DNA of 64,000 nucleotides. Source: Nonomuraea rhodomycinica (GTDB lineage: Bacteria > Actinomycetota > Actinomycetes > Streptosporangiales > Streptosporangiaceae). The DNA is taken from contig NZ_JABWGO010000010.1 of assembly GCF_013363995.1 (NCBI RefSeq), positions 124,001 to 188,000 on the forward strand. The letters are read 5' to 3'. The notes beneath the pieces are model-generated. The model worked only from the letters and a program-made list of their open reading frames with translations. It had not been told where the DNA came from and did not search any database. This document shows positions 43,851 to 51,290 of this stretch, piece after piece. A program made the position numbers and the translations under genes. Position 1 is the stretch's first letter, and each line of letters starts with the position of its first letter.

Positions 43851-45359
43851 TCAGCCCTCTCGCCAGATCGGCTCAAGCAGGTCGGGGTTGAACGTCCTGC
43901 GTCCCTTGCCGGAGGGATAGATGATCACGGCTAGGAGGGCTTCGCGGATATACGACCGCTTGATGGTGAGGGGGAGTCCGTCTTCCTCCTCTGGCAGGTA
44001 CCAGCGCCGTCGGATGTCGCTGATGTCGGTGTCGGAACGGGCTTGGCGGCGCTGAGCGGCGGCGGTGAAGCCTTGAGCTTCGGTGCGCAGGCGGGCGATG
44101 CGCTTCTCAAGGTCCGGCGCTGTTGAGAAGAACAACTCGTTCGTGATGTTGCCCGCCGTCCACTGCACGCGCAGTTCCTCCAGGCGGGTCTTCGCACCCT
44201 CGTACTCGGCCTGGCCCGGCCATTCGGCGGGGGTGGCGGATGCGGCGAGTTGGACCTGCTCCAGCTTGGCGAGGACCGCTTCCGAGATGAAGAGATCAAC
44301 CATGTCACCGCGCCGCCCGAGTCCGCCGCAGCCGCCGACGGTCTTGCCCGGGCAGATGTAGATGTGCTGGACGCAGTCCTTGCTGTGGGTGACACGCAGC
44401 GAGGTGTTGCAAAGGGAACCGTCCGGCTTGGCGCGACCGCAGCGGAGGAAGCCGGTGAGCAGGTAGTTCGGCTCGCGGAAGTCCGGTGCGAGGATGTGGC
44501 CGACGCGCCCGTCCCTGTAGACGAAGTGGCCCCTGCGGGCATCGAAGATGTTCTTGACCGCCATCCATTGTTCTGGCGTCACGATCGGCTCCCATTGGCC
44601 GACCACGGGGTTGCCCTCAGAGTCTCGAACGAGTTCGCCGTTGATCTCCCGCCAGCCGCAGATGCGGGGGTTCTGCACATTGATTTTGAGCGATGGGGGC
44701 GTCCACTCGTTGCCCAGCGAGGTCTTCACGCCCTCCCGACGCCACTGGTTCGTAATGGAGTGGAGCGAGCGGCCTGCGATGAGGTCCAGCACCGCCTGTC
44801 GTACGAGAGGTGCCTCCTTGGGGTCGAGGGTGAGACGGTCAGACTTCCAGCCGAAGGGGCGCGTGCCGCCGACTGGGAGACCTTGCTCGGCGCGCATGCG
44901 GTGCGAGCGGCGCATGCGGCGCTGCATCTTGCGGACCTCCATCTTGGAGATCACGGCGCCGAAGAGCCCCATGCTCTCGGCATCTTCGCTGTAGAGGTCC
45001 TTCGGGCCGCGAGCGTCGGCGAACACGCGGCCGTCCTGGTAGGTGATCGCTTCGACGAAGCGTTCGTAGTCGCCGGGACGCCGGGCGAGGCGATCTTCTG
45101 CGACGATCACGACGCCTTGCACCGCCGTACCGTCGGGAAGTTCGCCAGCCCGCAGGGCCCGTAGCATGGCCTCGAAGTCATCGCGTACGACATCGGCCTT
45201 CGCTGCTGACTTGTCGTTGTCCGTGTACTCGTGGACGACCGTCCACCCCTGCCGTTCCGCCGTCTCCCGGTTGAGGCGGTGCTGGTCCTGCACCCCGTGC
45301 TCATCCCGCCTGATGTCGGCGGAAATGCGAGCGTAGGAGATGACCGGGACAATGGTCAT
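43851..45359 (-). CDS. int: Large serine recombinase (integrase)
   Basis: 502 residues. The N-terminal catalytic domain has the nucleophile serine in VISYARISADIRRDEHGVQD, with VIVAEDRLARRPGDYERFVE and an E-helix region following. The recombinase domain begins near FGWKSDRLTLDPKEAPLVRQ. A zinc ribbon (RCGRAKPDGSLCN, YICPGKTVGGCGG) and a coiled-coil stretch follow. It joins attP and attB without host factors. The ATG at 45359 has GAGGAGAG in front. It abuts the right attachment site, as integrases of this type usually do. Confidence 0.95.
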   Translation of the reverse strand: MTIVPVISYARISADIRRDEHGVQDQHRLNRETAERQGWTVVHEYTDNDKSAAKADVVRDDFEAMLRALRAGELPDGTAVQGVVIVAEDRLARRPGDYERFVEAITYQDGRVFADARGPKDLYSEDAESMGLFGAVISKMEVRKMQRRMRRSHRMRAEQGLPVGGTRPFGWKSDRLTLDPKEAPLVRQAVLDLIAGRSLHSITNQWRREGVKTSLGNEWTPPSLKINVQNPRICGWREINGELVRDSEGNPVVGQWEPIVTPEQWMAVKNIFDARRGHFVYRDGRVGHILAPDFREPNYLLTGFLRCGRAKPDGSLCNTSLRVTHSKDCVQHIYICPGKTVGGCGGLGRRGDMVDLFISEAVLAKLEQVQLAASATPAEWPGQAEYEGAKTRLEELRVQWTAGNITNELFFSTAPDLEKRIARLRTEAQGFTAAAQRRQARSDTDISDIRRRWYLPEEEDGLPLTIKRSYIREALLAVIIYPSGKGRRTFNPDLLEPIWREG

Positions 45360-45396
45360 GTAACTCTCCTCACATGAGTTGTTGCGGAGAGTCAAG

Positions 45397-45489
45397 TTCT
45401 ACCACCAGCAGTACCTGTACAAGGTGCCGAACGGGTACTGCGGCATCGGCGGCACCGGTGTCTCCTGCCCGGTCGGCCTGACGTCCTGA
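45397..45489 (+). pseudogene. Displaced native 3' end of msrA
   Basis: In frame it reads F then YHQQYLYKVPNGYCGIGG, TGVSCPVGLTS and a TGA. This matches the MsrA C-terminus and aligns with the replacement end at 36582-36681, but with host-like GC-rich codons. It has no start of its own and is separated from the msrA body by the element. Excision would restore it. Confidence 0.9.
45399..45416 (+). repeat. Right attachment site core (attR)
   Basis: Exact copy of the 18-bp sequence at 36582-36599. It is followed directly by the native end of msrA, and preceded by 39 bp of element DNA from the integrase start codon. Confidence 0.85.
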
Positions 45490-45538
45490 AGGTAGGGGCC
45501 TGAAAAGCTATGGGCCTCGCTCCGCTCGGGCTCCCCTG

Positions 45539-45585
45539 CTCGGGGGGCCGAGCCCCCGAGACCCCCGGGTGGGGCTCCGCCCCAC
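45539..45585. terminator. Tandem GC-rich hairpins after native msrA end
   Basis: CTCGGGGG-N6-CCCCCGAG (45539-45560) and GTGGGGC-TCC-GCCCCAC (45569-45585). This pair follows the native msrA stop by 50-80 bp and was presumably the original msrA terminator. Actinobacterial terminators often lack a T-run. Confidence 0.6.
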
Positions 45586-45662
45586 ACCCCACCCCGTTCG
45601 GCGTCTCGGGAGTGGCTGGGGGTTGACCGCCTGAGCAGTGCTCGAGGGATGCCCGAGGCGCC

Positions 45663-45850
45663 CTGAAGTACGGCTTTGAGGGCCCGTACCGGTTGTTCAC
45701 GACGTACATCGCCGGGTTTCCCGCCGCCAGCGGTCATACCTTCTTGGACGGCCTCAGGGAATGGTTGATCGTGCGCGTGGACGGCGGTAACAACCTCGTC
45801 TGGGAGGCGCTGGTGGTCATGCCGGCGTTTCCCGGCGAGACCGCATGCTC
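45663..45850 (+). pseudogene. Fragment of an unidentified gene
   Basis: The plus frame reads YGFEGPYRLFTTYIAGFPAA, then GHTFLDGLREWLIVRVDGGN and NLVWEALVVMPAFPG, a stretch that looks like real protein (REWL, GNNL.W.ALV) and then loses sense after about 60 residues. No start codon with a ribosome site precedes it. The rest of 45586-46065 holds only a 61-codon minus frame (45891-46076) without a recognised family. Confidence 0.4.
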
Positions 45851-46065
45851 TTGTCGCGCTCGGATGGACGACGAGCAGACGAGCAGTGGCTCAGTCAGCA
45901 GAGCTGGAGCCGTCCTGGTACTTCTGCTTATCACGATCGTCTAAGAAGCGTTCCAACGCGTCGAAGAGAGTCCTTACGACCACCGCGTCATCGCTTGCTT
46001 TCGCAAGGGCGAATACAGCCGGACGCGATGGCGTTTCCCATGACCTACCTGGTGCGGTGCGTCTG

Positions 46066-46122
46066 GCTACCGTCACGTTGACAGATTTGCCGCGAAGAGG
46101 ATCGGCCTAATTTCGGTGGCAC
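46066..46122 (+). promoter_or_regulatory. Regulon element copy A (upstream of SnoaL-like gene)
   Basis: 57 bp starting GCTACCGTCACGTTGACAGA and ending GGTGGCAC, 27 bp before the ATG. It matches 49945-50001 at about 44 of 57 positions with no gaps: 21 of the first 22 bases, then a shared TAATTTCG at the same distance. Likely promoter plus activator site. Confidence 0.65.
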
Positions 46123-46149
46123 CTGAAAGAACATCGAAAGGGGCAGGTC

Positions 46150-47166
46150 ATGAAGGCGACGCGGGTTGCGGGGATGGGCCTCGCAGTCGGGGCGGTGCTG
46201 GCGCTTTGCACGATCACCGGGCCGGCGCAGGCGACCGGGGAGAGCTGGGACAGAGCGGCGGGGTGCGCGGAGGCGCGGCCGGAGGTCACCTCCATCAGCG
46301 GCTGGGTGTCGCCCAACGCCTGCACGTTCATCAAGCGGCAGATCAGGTTCGGCAAGGTCACCACCCCCGACCGGGTGGGTGCCTACGTCGACATCTGGTC
46401 CAAGGACGCGACGCTGTGGGAGCCGGCGAAGGCGAGCGCGCCGCTGCTGCGAGGTGAGGAGGCCATCAGAAAGTCGATCAGCGGATCGCTCAGCCTGGTC
46501 CCCGACTTCCGCTTCCGTGGCACGCGCATCGCTGTGAACGGTCCCGCCGTGATGTTCGAAGCGTACAACGAGGCCACGATCAAGGGGCACGAGGTCGCCT
46601 ACCCTGCGGTCTACCGGGTCCAGCTGACCGACGGTGGCAAGGTGGACCAGGGTCGTCGCTACTACGACCGGCACACCTGGTTCAAGCCGCTCGACCCCGA
46701 GTTGCCCGACCTGTTCGCCGACGTCGCCGACGGCAGCACCCCCGACCAGGGCCGTAAGCCGGTCCTCGGCCCCGATGAGCTCGTCGCCCGTGCCGAGGCA
46801 TGGAACGACGAGGACGCGGAGGCCCTGGTGGAACGGCTCACCGGCGCGCCGCTGTCGGCCCCTGGCCTGAACGGCGGCACGCTGCGCACCGGGCAGGGCA
46901 AGCTTGCCTACCTGAAGAGGTTCTTCGACCAGGTCAGCGATGTCCGGCTGCAGCCGGGCCAGGCCGTCAGGGTCAAGGGCGCGACGTACTTGGAATGGCA
47001 CGGCACGCTCCTGCCCGAGGGCCAGACCGACCCGGTCAGCTTCGGGATCATCGAGCGGGTCGGCGACACCGCCGGCATCTCGAGCGACTGGACCCTGACC
47101 TTCGACCAGCTGCCGCTCGTCGCCGACGAAGCCAAGATCACCGAACTGTACGGCAGGCTCAGGTAG
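46150..47166 (+). CDS. Secreted protein with two SnoaL-like domains
   Basis: 338 residues. Signal peptide MKATRVAGMGLAVGAVLALC with cleavage near AQA, then two NTF2/SnoaL-like modules (about residues 60-180 and 205-335). Both have the repeated pattern of a helix followed by curved sheet: YVDIWSKDATLWEP / FRGTRIAVNGPAVMFEAYNE and AEAWNDEDAEALVERLTGAP / YLEWHGTLLPEG. No catalytic residues can be assigned. It converges with the LuxR gene and overlaps its end by 8 bp; both shared-element genes flank that regulator. Confidence 0.78.
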   Translation: MKATRVAGMGLAVGAVLALCTITGPAQATGESWDRAAGCAEARPEVTSISGWVSPNACTFIKRQIRFGKVTTPDRVGAYVDIWSKDATLWEPAKASAPLLRGEEAIRKSISGSLSLVPDFRFRGTRIAVNGPAVMFEAYNEATIKGHEVAYPAVYRVQLTDGGKVDQGRRYYDRHTWFKPLDPELPDLFADVADGSTPDQGRKPVLGPDELVARAEAWNDEDAEALVERLTGAPLSAPGLNGGTLRTGQGKLAYLKRFFDQVSDVRLQPGQAVRVKGATYLEWHGTLLPEGQTDPVSFGIIERVGDTAGISSDWTLTFDQLPLVADEAKITELYGRLR

Positions 47167-49846
47167 CGATCGCGGCCAGCTCCGCCCGCGAGGAGATCCC
47201 CAGCTTGGGGAAGGCCTTGTAGAGGTGGTAGCCGACGGTGCGTGGGCTGAGGTACAGCTGGGCCGCGATGTCGCGGTTGGACGCGCCCGCGGCGGCCAGC
47301 CGTACCACCTGCCTCTCCTGGGCGGTGAGGACGCTGAGCGGATCGTCCGCCTGGCGCGGGGCCGCGGGGACGTCGCCGGTGGCGCGCAGCTCGGCGCGGG
47401 CGCGCTCGGCCCACAGCATCATGCCGAGCCGGTCGAAGGTCTCCAGGGCGGCGCGCAGCTGGGCGCGGGCGGCGGCACGCTTGCGCGACCGCCGTAGCCA
47501 CTCGCCGTAGAGCAGCCGTGTGCGGGCCTGCTCGTGTGGCTGCTCGCCCTGCTCGTGCGCCCGCGCAGCCTCCTCGTACAGGTCCTCGTCGTTCTCGACG
47601 AGGGCGCGGCAGCGCAGTGCGACCGCGTCGGCGGACGACACGCCGACGCCGGCCGCCCAGTTCAGGTAGTACGCCAGGGGCTCGCGCGCCCGCTCGGGCT
47701 CCCCGGCCTTGACGGCGGCCTCGATCCGGTCAGGGGCGAAGAAGACGGACACCGGCGCGTTGGCGGCCGAAATCCTCTCCAGGATTTTCAGCGACGCCTT
47801 CGGACGGCCCAGCGCGAGCTCCAGCCGCCCGAGCCCGGCCACCGCGACCGCCTCGGCCGTGCGGAGCCCGCGCACTCCCGCCTGTTCGAAGACGGCCGCG
47901 GCCGCCGTCCGGCATCCCTGCTCGTCGCCCAGCTCGCCGCACGCCAGGGCGAGCAGCGCGGTGAGCGCGACCGCTCCGTTCCGCTGACCCAGGTCGCCGA
48001 TCACGGGGATGATCTCCTCCAGCTTGGTCGCCGCCTCGCGATACCCGCCGAGCAGCATCTGCGCCTGCAGCCGGGTCTCCACGGCGGTGGTCAGCCAGCC
48101 GTCCATGCCGTGGGCCCTGCACTCGGCCTCGACGCGCGCCGCGGCGGCCTCGGCCTGACCGTAGCGCCCGATGGGCGCGCACATCTGGGCCATGAAGAGC
48201 ATGCCTGGCACCTGGAGCTCGGACAGATCCGGAGCGAGTACCAGCTCCTGCATGAGCGCGACCGCATTCTTCAGGTCGCCGTTGACCAGCGCGGCCAGCC
48301 CGAGCGCGCCGCTCACCAGCGGAGAGCCGATCCTGGGCAGGGCCCTGAGCAGCCTTGCCGCCTGCTCCGCCAGGTCCGGGTCACCGGCGTACCATCCGCA
48401 GCGCACGGCCTCCACGATCAGGTAGGCCGCCCGCTCGGCGTCCAGCCTGGCGACCCGCTCCGCGCCGGTGATGATGAGCTCGCCGGCCGCGGCCTGGCTG
48501 CCCTGCTCGAACTCCCGATGGGCGCGCACCTGGATCAGGTGAGCGAGGGCCAGCGGGTCCTGGATCTCCTCGCTGGTCCGGTCGGCCAGCGAGCCCGCGC
48601 GGGCCGGCTGGCCCGCGTCGCTGGCCGCCACGGCCGCCGCGGCCAGCCGTACCGACCGCTTGGCGGTGTCGGGGGTGAGTTCGGCGGCCCGCTCGTAGGC
48701 CGCGGCCATGGCCGCGAAGCCGGAACGGGTGCGCGCCCGCTCCGCGGCCAGCTCCAGCTCGCGCGCCACGTCCTCGTCAGGCGTGGTCGTCGCCGCGGCC
48801 AGATGCCAGGCCCTGCGGTCGGCGTGCTCGCCGCCGACGAGCACCTCGGCGAGCGCACGCCGTACGGCCAGCCGCGACGTCAACGGCATGTTCTGGTAGG
48901 CGGCGGCCCTGATGAGCGGGTGCCGGAAGGCCACCGCGGCCCCGTTCACCGTGACCAGCTTGGCCTGCTCCGCCGCTTCCAGGTCCGCCAGCCCGGCGGA
49001 GAAGGACTCCGCGGCGCGCAGCACGATGCCGAGATCGCCGGTGTCGTCGGCGGCGAGCACCGCGAGCAGGGCCTGAGCTCTGTCGGGCAGCGCCCTGATC
49101 TGCTGCTGGAAGGCCTGCTGCACCCGGTTGGCGACCGGAATGGTGGTGAACGGGTTCAGCTGCCCGGCCTGCTGCTCCGAGGTGAGCGTGGACGGCAGCT
49201 CGATGAGCGCGAGGGGATTGCCGCCGGCCTCGTCCAGGACGCGGTCCCGCACCTTGGGCGCCAGATCCCTGGCCGACTCGGCCAGCAGCGTGACGGCGGC
49301 GTCGCGGTCCACACCGTCCAGCCACAGTTCGGGCAGCCCCTGCGGGTGGAACTCCTCCCTGCCGGCGAACACCAGCGCGATGCCTTCCGCGTCCAGCCGC
49401 CGCGCCACGAACACCAGCGCGTCGATGGACGCCCGATCGAACCACTGCGCTTCGTCGACCAGGCAGAGCAGCGCCCCGTCGCCCGCGACCTCGGCCAGCA
49501 GGCTGAGCACGGCCAGCCCGACGAGGAACCGGTTCTCCGGAGCCGCCGCGCCCAGACCCAGCGCGCCCCGCAGCGCCGCCGCCTGTGCCTCGGGCAGCAC
49601 GTCGATCCGGTGCAGTTCGGAACGCAGGAGCAGATGCAGGGCGGCGTACGGCAGCTCCGCCTCGGACTCGACGCCGACCCCGTGGAGCACCCGCACCCCC
49701 GCGGCCCGCTCCGTCAGGTGGCCGAGCAACGCGGTCTTCCCGATACCCGGCTGGCCGCGCACCACCAATACACCGCTGCGTCCGGAACGCGCGTTCGCCA
49801 GCAGCCGATCCACCTGAGCCTGCTCCGCAGCCCGCCCGTACAACAT
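47159..49846 (-). CDS. LAL-family LuxR regulator with AAA-type ATPase
   Basis: 895 residues. Walker A GQPGIGKT (31-38), Walker B LLCLVDEAQW (about 126-135), a long TPR-like helical middle, and a C-terminal LuxR helix-turn-helix (VLTAQERQVVRLAAAGASNR, DIAAQLYLSPRTVGYHLYKA). Large ATP-binding LuxR proteins are usually pathway-specific activators responding to a small inducer. The two genes on either side carry a near-identical 57-bp upstream element, which makes them its probable targets. Confidence 0.92.
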   Translation of the reverse strand: MLYGRAAEQAQVDRLLANARSGRSGVLVVRGQPGIGKTALLGHLTERAAGVRVLHGVGVESEAELPYAALHLLLRSELHRIDVLPEAQAAALRGALGLGAAAPENRFLVGLAVLSLLAEVAGDGALLCLVDEAQWFDRASIDALVFVARRLDAEGIALVFAGREEFHPQGLPELWLDGVDRDAAVTLLAESARDLAPKVRDRVLDEAGGNPLALIELPSTLTSEQQAGQLNPFTTIPVANRVQQAFQQQIRALPDRAQALLAVLAADDTGDLGIVLRAAESFSAGLADLEAAEQAKLVTVNGAAVAFRHPLIRAAAYQNMPLTSRLAVRRALAEVLVGGEHADRRAWHLAAATTTPDEDVARELELAAERARTRSGFAAMAAAYERAAELTPDTAKRSVRLAAAAVAASDAGQPARAGSLADRTSEEIQDPLALAHLIQVRAHREFEQGSQAAAGELIITGAERVARLDAERAAYLIVEAVRCGWYAGDPDLAEQAARLLRALPRIGSPLVSGALGLAALVNGDLKNAVALMQELVLAPDLSELQVPGMLFMAQMCAPIGRYGQAEAAAARVEAECRAHGMDGWLTTAVETRLQAQMLLGGYREAATKLEEIIPVIGDLGQRNGAVALTALLALACGELGDEQGCRTAAAAVFEQAGVRGLRTAEAVAVAGLGRLELALGRPKASLKILERISAANAPVSVFFAPDRIEAAVKAGEPERAREPLAYYLNWAAGVGVSSADAVALRCRALVENDEDLYEEAARAHEQGEQPHEQARTRLLYGEWLRRSRKRAAARAQLRAALETFDRLGMMLWAERARAELRATGDVPAAPRQADDPLSVLTAQERQVVRLAAAGASNRDIAAQLYLSPRTVGYHLYKAFPKLGISSRAELAAIAT

Positions 49847-49944
49847 GGCCGAAATCTAGCGGAACGCGCACCGTAGCTCCGGCCTGGCACCGCGGCGAAG
49901 GCCAGGTGCCCGCCCAGTGCGCGAGCGGGTGACCGTGACCGGAC

Positions 49945-50001
49945 GCTACCGTCACGATGACAGATTCGGCGCGGCGTCGGCCTGCGTAATTTCGTCGGCA
50001 C
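49945..50001 (+). promoter_or_regulatory. Regulon element copy B (upstream of small membrane protein)
   Basis: 57 bp starting GCTACCGTCACGATGACAGA and ending GTCGGCAC, 35 bp before the ATG at 50037. Same layout and length as copy A at 46066-46122. It also lies about 100 bp upstream of the divergent LuxR gene. Confidence 0.65.
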
Positions 50002-50036
50002 AGGGACGACAGCGTCCCGCACGAAAGGATCTGATC

Positions 50037-50522
50037 ATGGCCGCCACCGCCACCGCGCCCACCACTGCCGCCGACTCCAACGCCAGGGCCAAGCTGCTGC
50101 GGTTCGCGCTCAAGCAGGACGCCATCGGGTCGGGCGCCAACGGCCTCGTCTTTCTGGCAGTCGCGGCGATCTTCGGCTCGATGTTCGGCCTGCCCGCCGC
50201 GTTCCTCGTGCCGGTCGGCGCGTTCCTGGTCGCCTTCGCCGCGACCCTCCTCCACCTTGCCGCGCGTCCGGTGGTGAACAGGGCGGCGGTGATCGCGGTG
50301 ATGGTGGTCAACGTGGCCTGGGTGGCGGCCAGCGCGGAGATGCTGATCGCCGGGTGGTTCCCGCTGACCGGTCTGGGCACGGCCTTCGTGGTCGTCCAGG
50401 CGGCAGTGGTGGCGGGTTTCACCGGCCTGCAGTTCGCCGGGCTCCGCAAGGCCTCCGGGCAGCACCGCGCTGCTCGGGTAAGCGGAAGGCCCCTGGACGG
50501 TGGTACTCATCCTCTCCGTTGA
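50037..50522 (+). CDS. Small four-helix membrane protein
   Basis: 161 residues, with an Ala/Thr-rich start, then KLLRFALKQDAIGSGANGLV leading into four membrane helices (about 36-52, 56-75, 82-100, 112-130). This resembles a widespread actinobacterial family of unknown function. The ATG at 50037 follows AAAGGATCTGATC. It carries shared element B, so it is probably coregulated with the SnoaL-like gene. Its stop overlaps the convergent gene by 16 bp. Confidence 0.7.
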   Translation: MAATATAPTTAADSNARAKLLRFALKQDAIGSGANGLVFLAVAAIFGSMFGLPAAFLVPVGAFLVAFAATLLHLAARPVVNRAAVIAVMVVNVAWVAASAEMLIAGWFPLTGLGTAFVVVQAAVVAGFTGLQFAGLRKASGQHRAARVSGRPLDGGTHPLR

Positions 50523-51193
50523 GTCGCCGGGTTCTCGGAGCGCGTTACGGTGGCAAGGGCGAGGAGCACGCCCCACGCGGCGACCAATACCGCGACCGAG
50601 GAGTTCCACCAGTTCGGTGTCAGCCAGGGGAACGAGCCGACGACGAACGCGGCTCCGGCGAAGACGCCGACAGCCCGTCCGAGCAGTCCGGCGCGTGTCG
50701 ACCAGCTGAGCGCGACCGCAGCGACGGCGAAACCCAGGTACGCCAGATGCAGGGCGCCGAACGTCGCGCTGACGACCAGTGCCAGAGCCTCGGCTGACAG
50801 TTGGATCTCGAACACCGGGTAGACCAGACGCCCCACCGCGAGCAGCAGGACGACGAGGGCGACGAGGGTGACCGTGAGAGCGGTCACCCCCACGTTGATC
50901 CGCGCCGACGGTTCGGCCTTGCGCGCGCCGAAGAGGCCGCGGGCGCCGGCTCCCCAGCAGATGACCGCGAAGAACAGCAGTTCGTCGCTCCACGACAGTA
51001 GCGAGTGGCCGCGTTCGACCCACGCCGTCATCGCGACCGCCTGGGAGGGCGCGCTGGGGAGCAGCGACAGCAGCAGCAGGGCGACGCCGGTGAGGAGCGC
51101 CCCAACGATCATCAGCCAGCGGTGCACCCGTAAGTCCATCGCTTGGCGCGACGTCGTGTCTTGTGCCATTGGACCGCCTGTCGCACCCGTCAT
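50507..51193 (-). CDS. Polytopic membrane protein of unknown function
   Basis: 228 residues with six or so membrane helices (first WLMIVGALLTGVALLLLSLL, last NSSVAVLVAAWGVLLALATV) and short basic loops. I cannot assign a family. The start may be the ATG at 51169 rather than 51193; neither has a strong ribosome site. Isolated between the LuxR cluster and the TPR gene. Confidence 0.6.
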   Translation of the reverse strand: MTGATGGPMAQDTTSRQAMDLRVHRWLMIVGALLTGVALLLLSLLPSAPSQAVAMTAWVERGHSLLSWSDELLFFAVICWGAGARGLFGARKAEPSARINVGVTALTVTLVALVVLLLAVGRLVYPVFEIQLSAEALALVVSATFGALHLAYLGFAVAAVALSWSTRAGLLGRAVGVFAGAAFVVGSFPWLTPNWWNSSVAVLVAAWGVLLALATVTRSENPATQRRG

Positions 51194-51290
51194 CCGTCTG
51201 CCGTGCCCTGCGCCCTCTGCCTCCCGCGAGTGGATCGTAGGCGGCCTCGGTCACAGCTGCCAAGGCCGGGGCGTCGGCCGGGCGGTGCCG

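Larger units (their letters stand above)
36582..45416. mobile_element. Serine-integrase element inserted in msrA
   Basis: About 8.8 kb between two copies of an 18-bp sequence in msrA. It holds a large serine integrase next to the right end, a RepSA-like replication initiator, a regulator-Nudix pair, small accessory genes and a DUF4238/PIN-like cargo pair. Base composition is lower than the flanks, mainly in 36.7-39.3 kb. Integrase plus RepSA-type initiator and Nudix/Pif-like genes are the hallmark of actinomycete integrative and conjugative elements. However, no FtsK/SpoIIIE-like transfer gene or spread gene is visible, so transfer may need help or has been lost. Confidence 0.88.

Noticed and set aside
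46076..46113. TTGACA ... TAATTT in the SnoaL promoter read as a sigma-70 -35/-10 pair
   Set aside because: The spacing is 24 bp, too long for a standard promoter. In the second copy the first hexamer is ATGACA. Better treated as a regulator site plus an undefined promoter.
47534..49876. A 780-codon plus-strand open frame opposite the LuxR gene
   Set aside because: No recognisable domain, composition dominated by Arg/Gly/Gln, and the LuxR gene on the other strand has clear Walker and HTH motifs.
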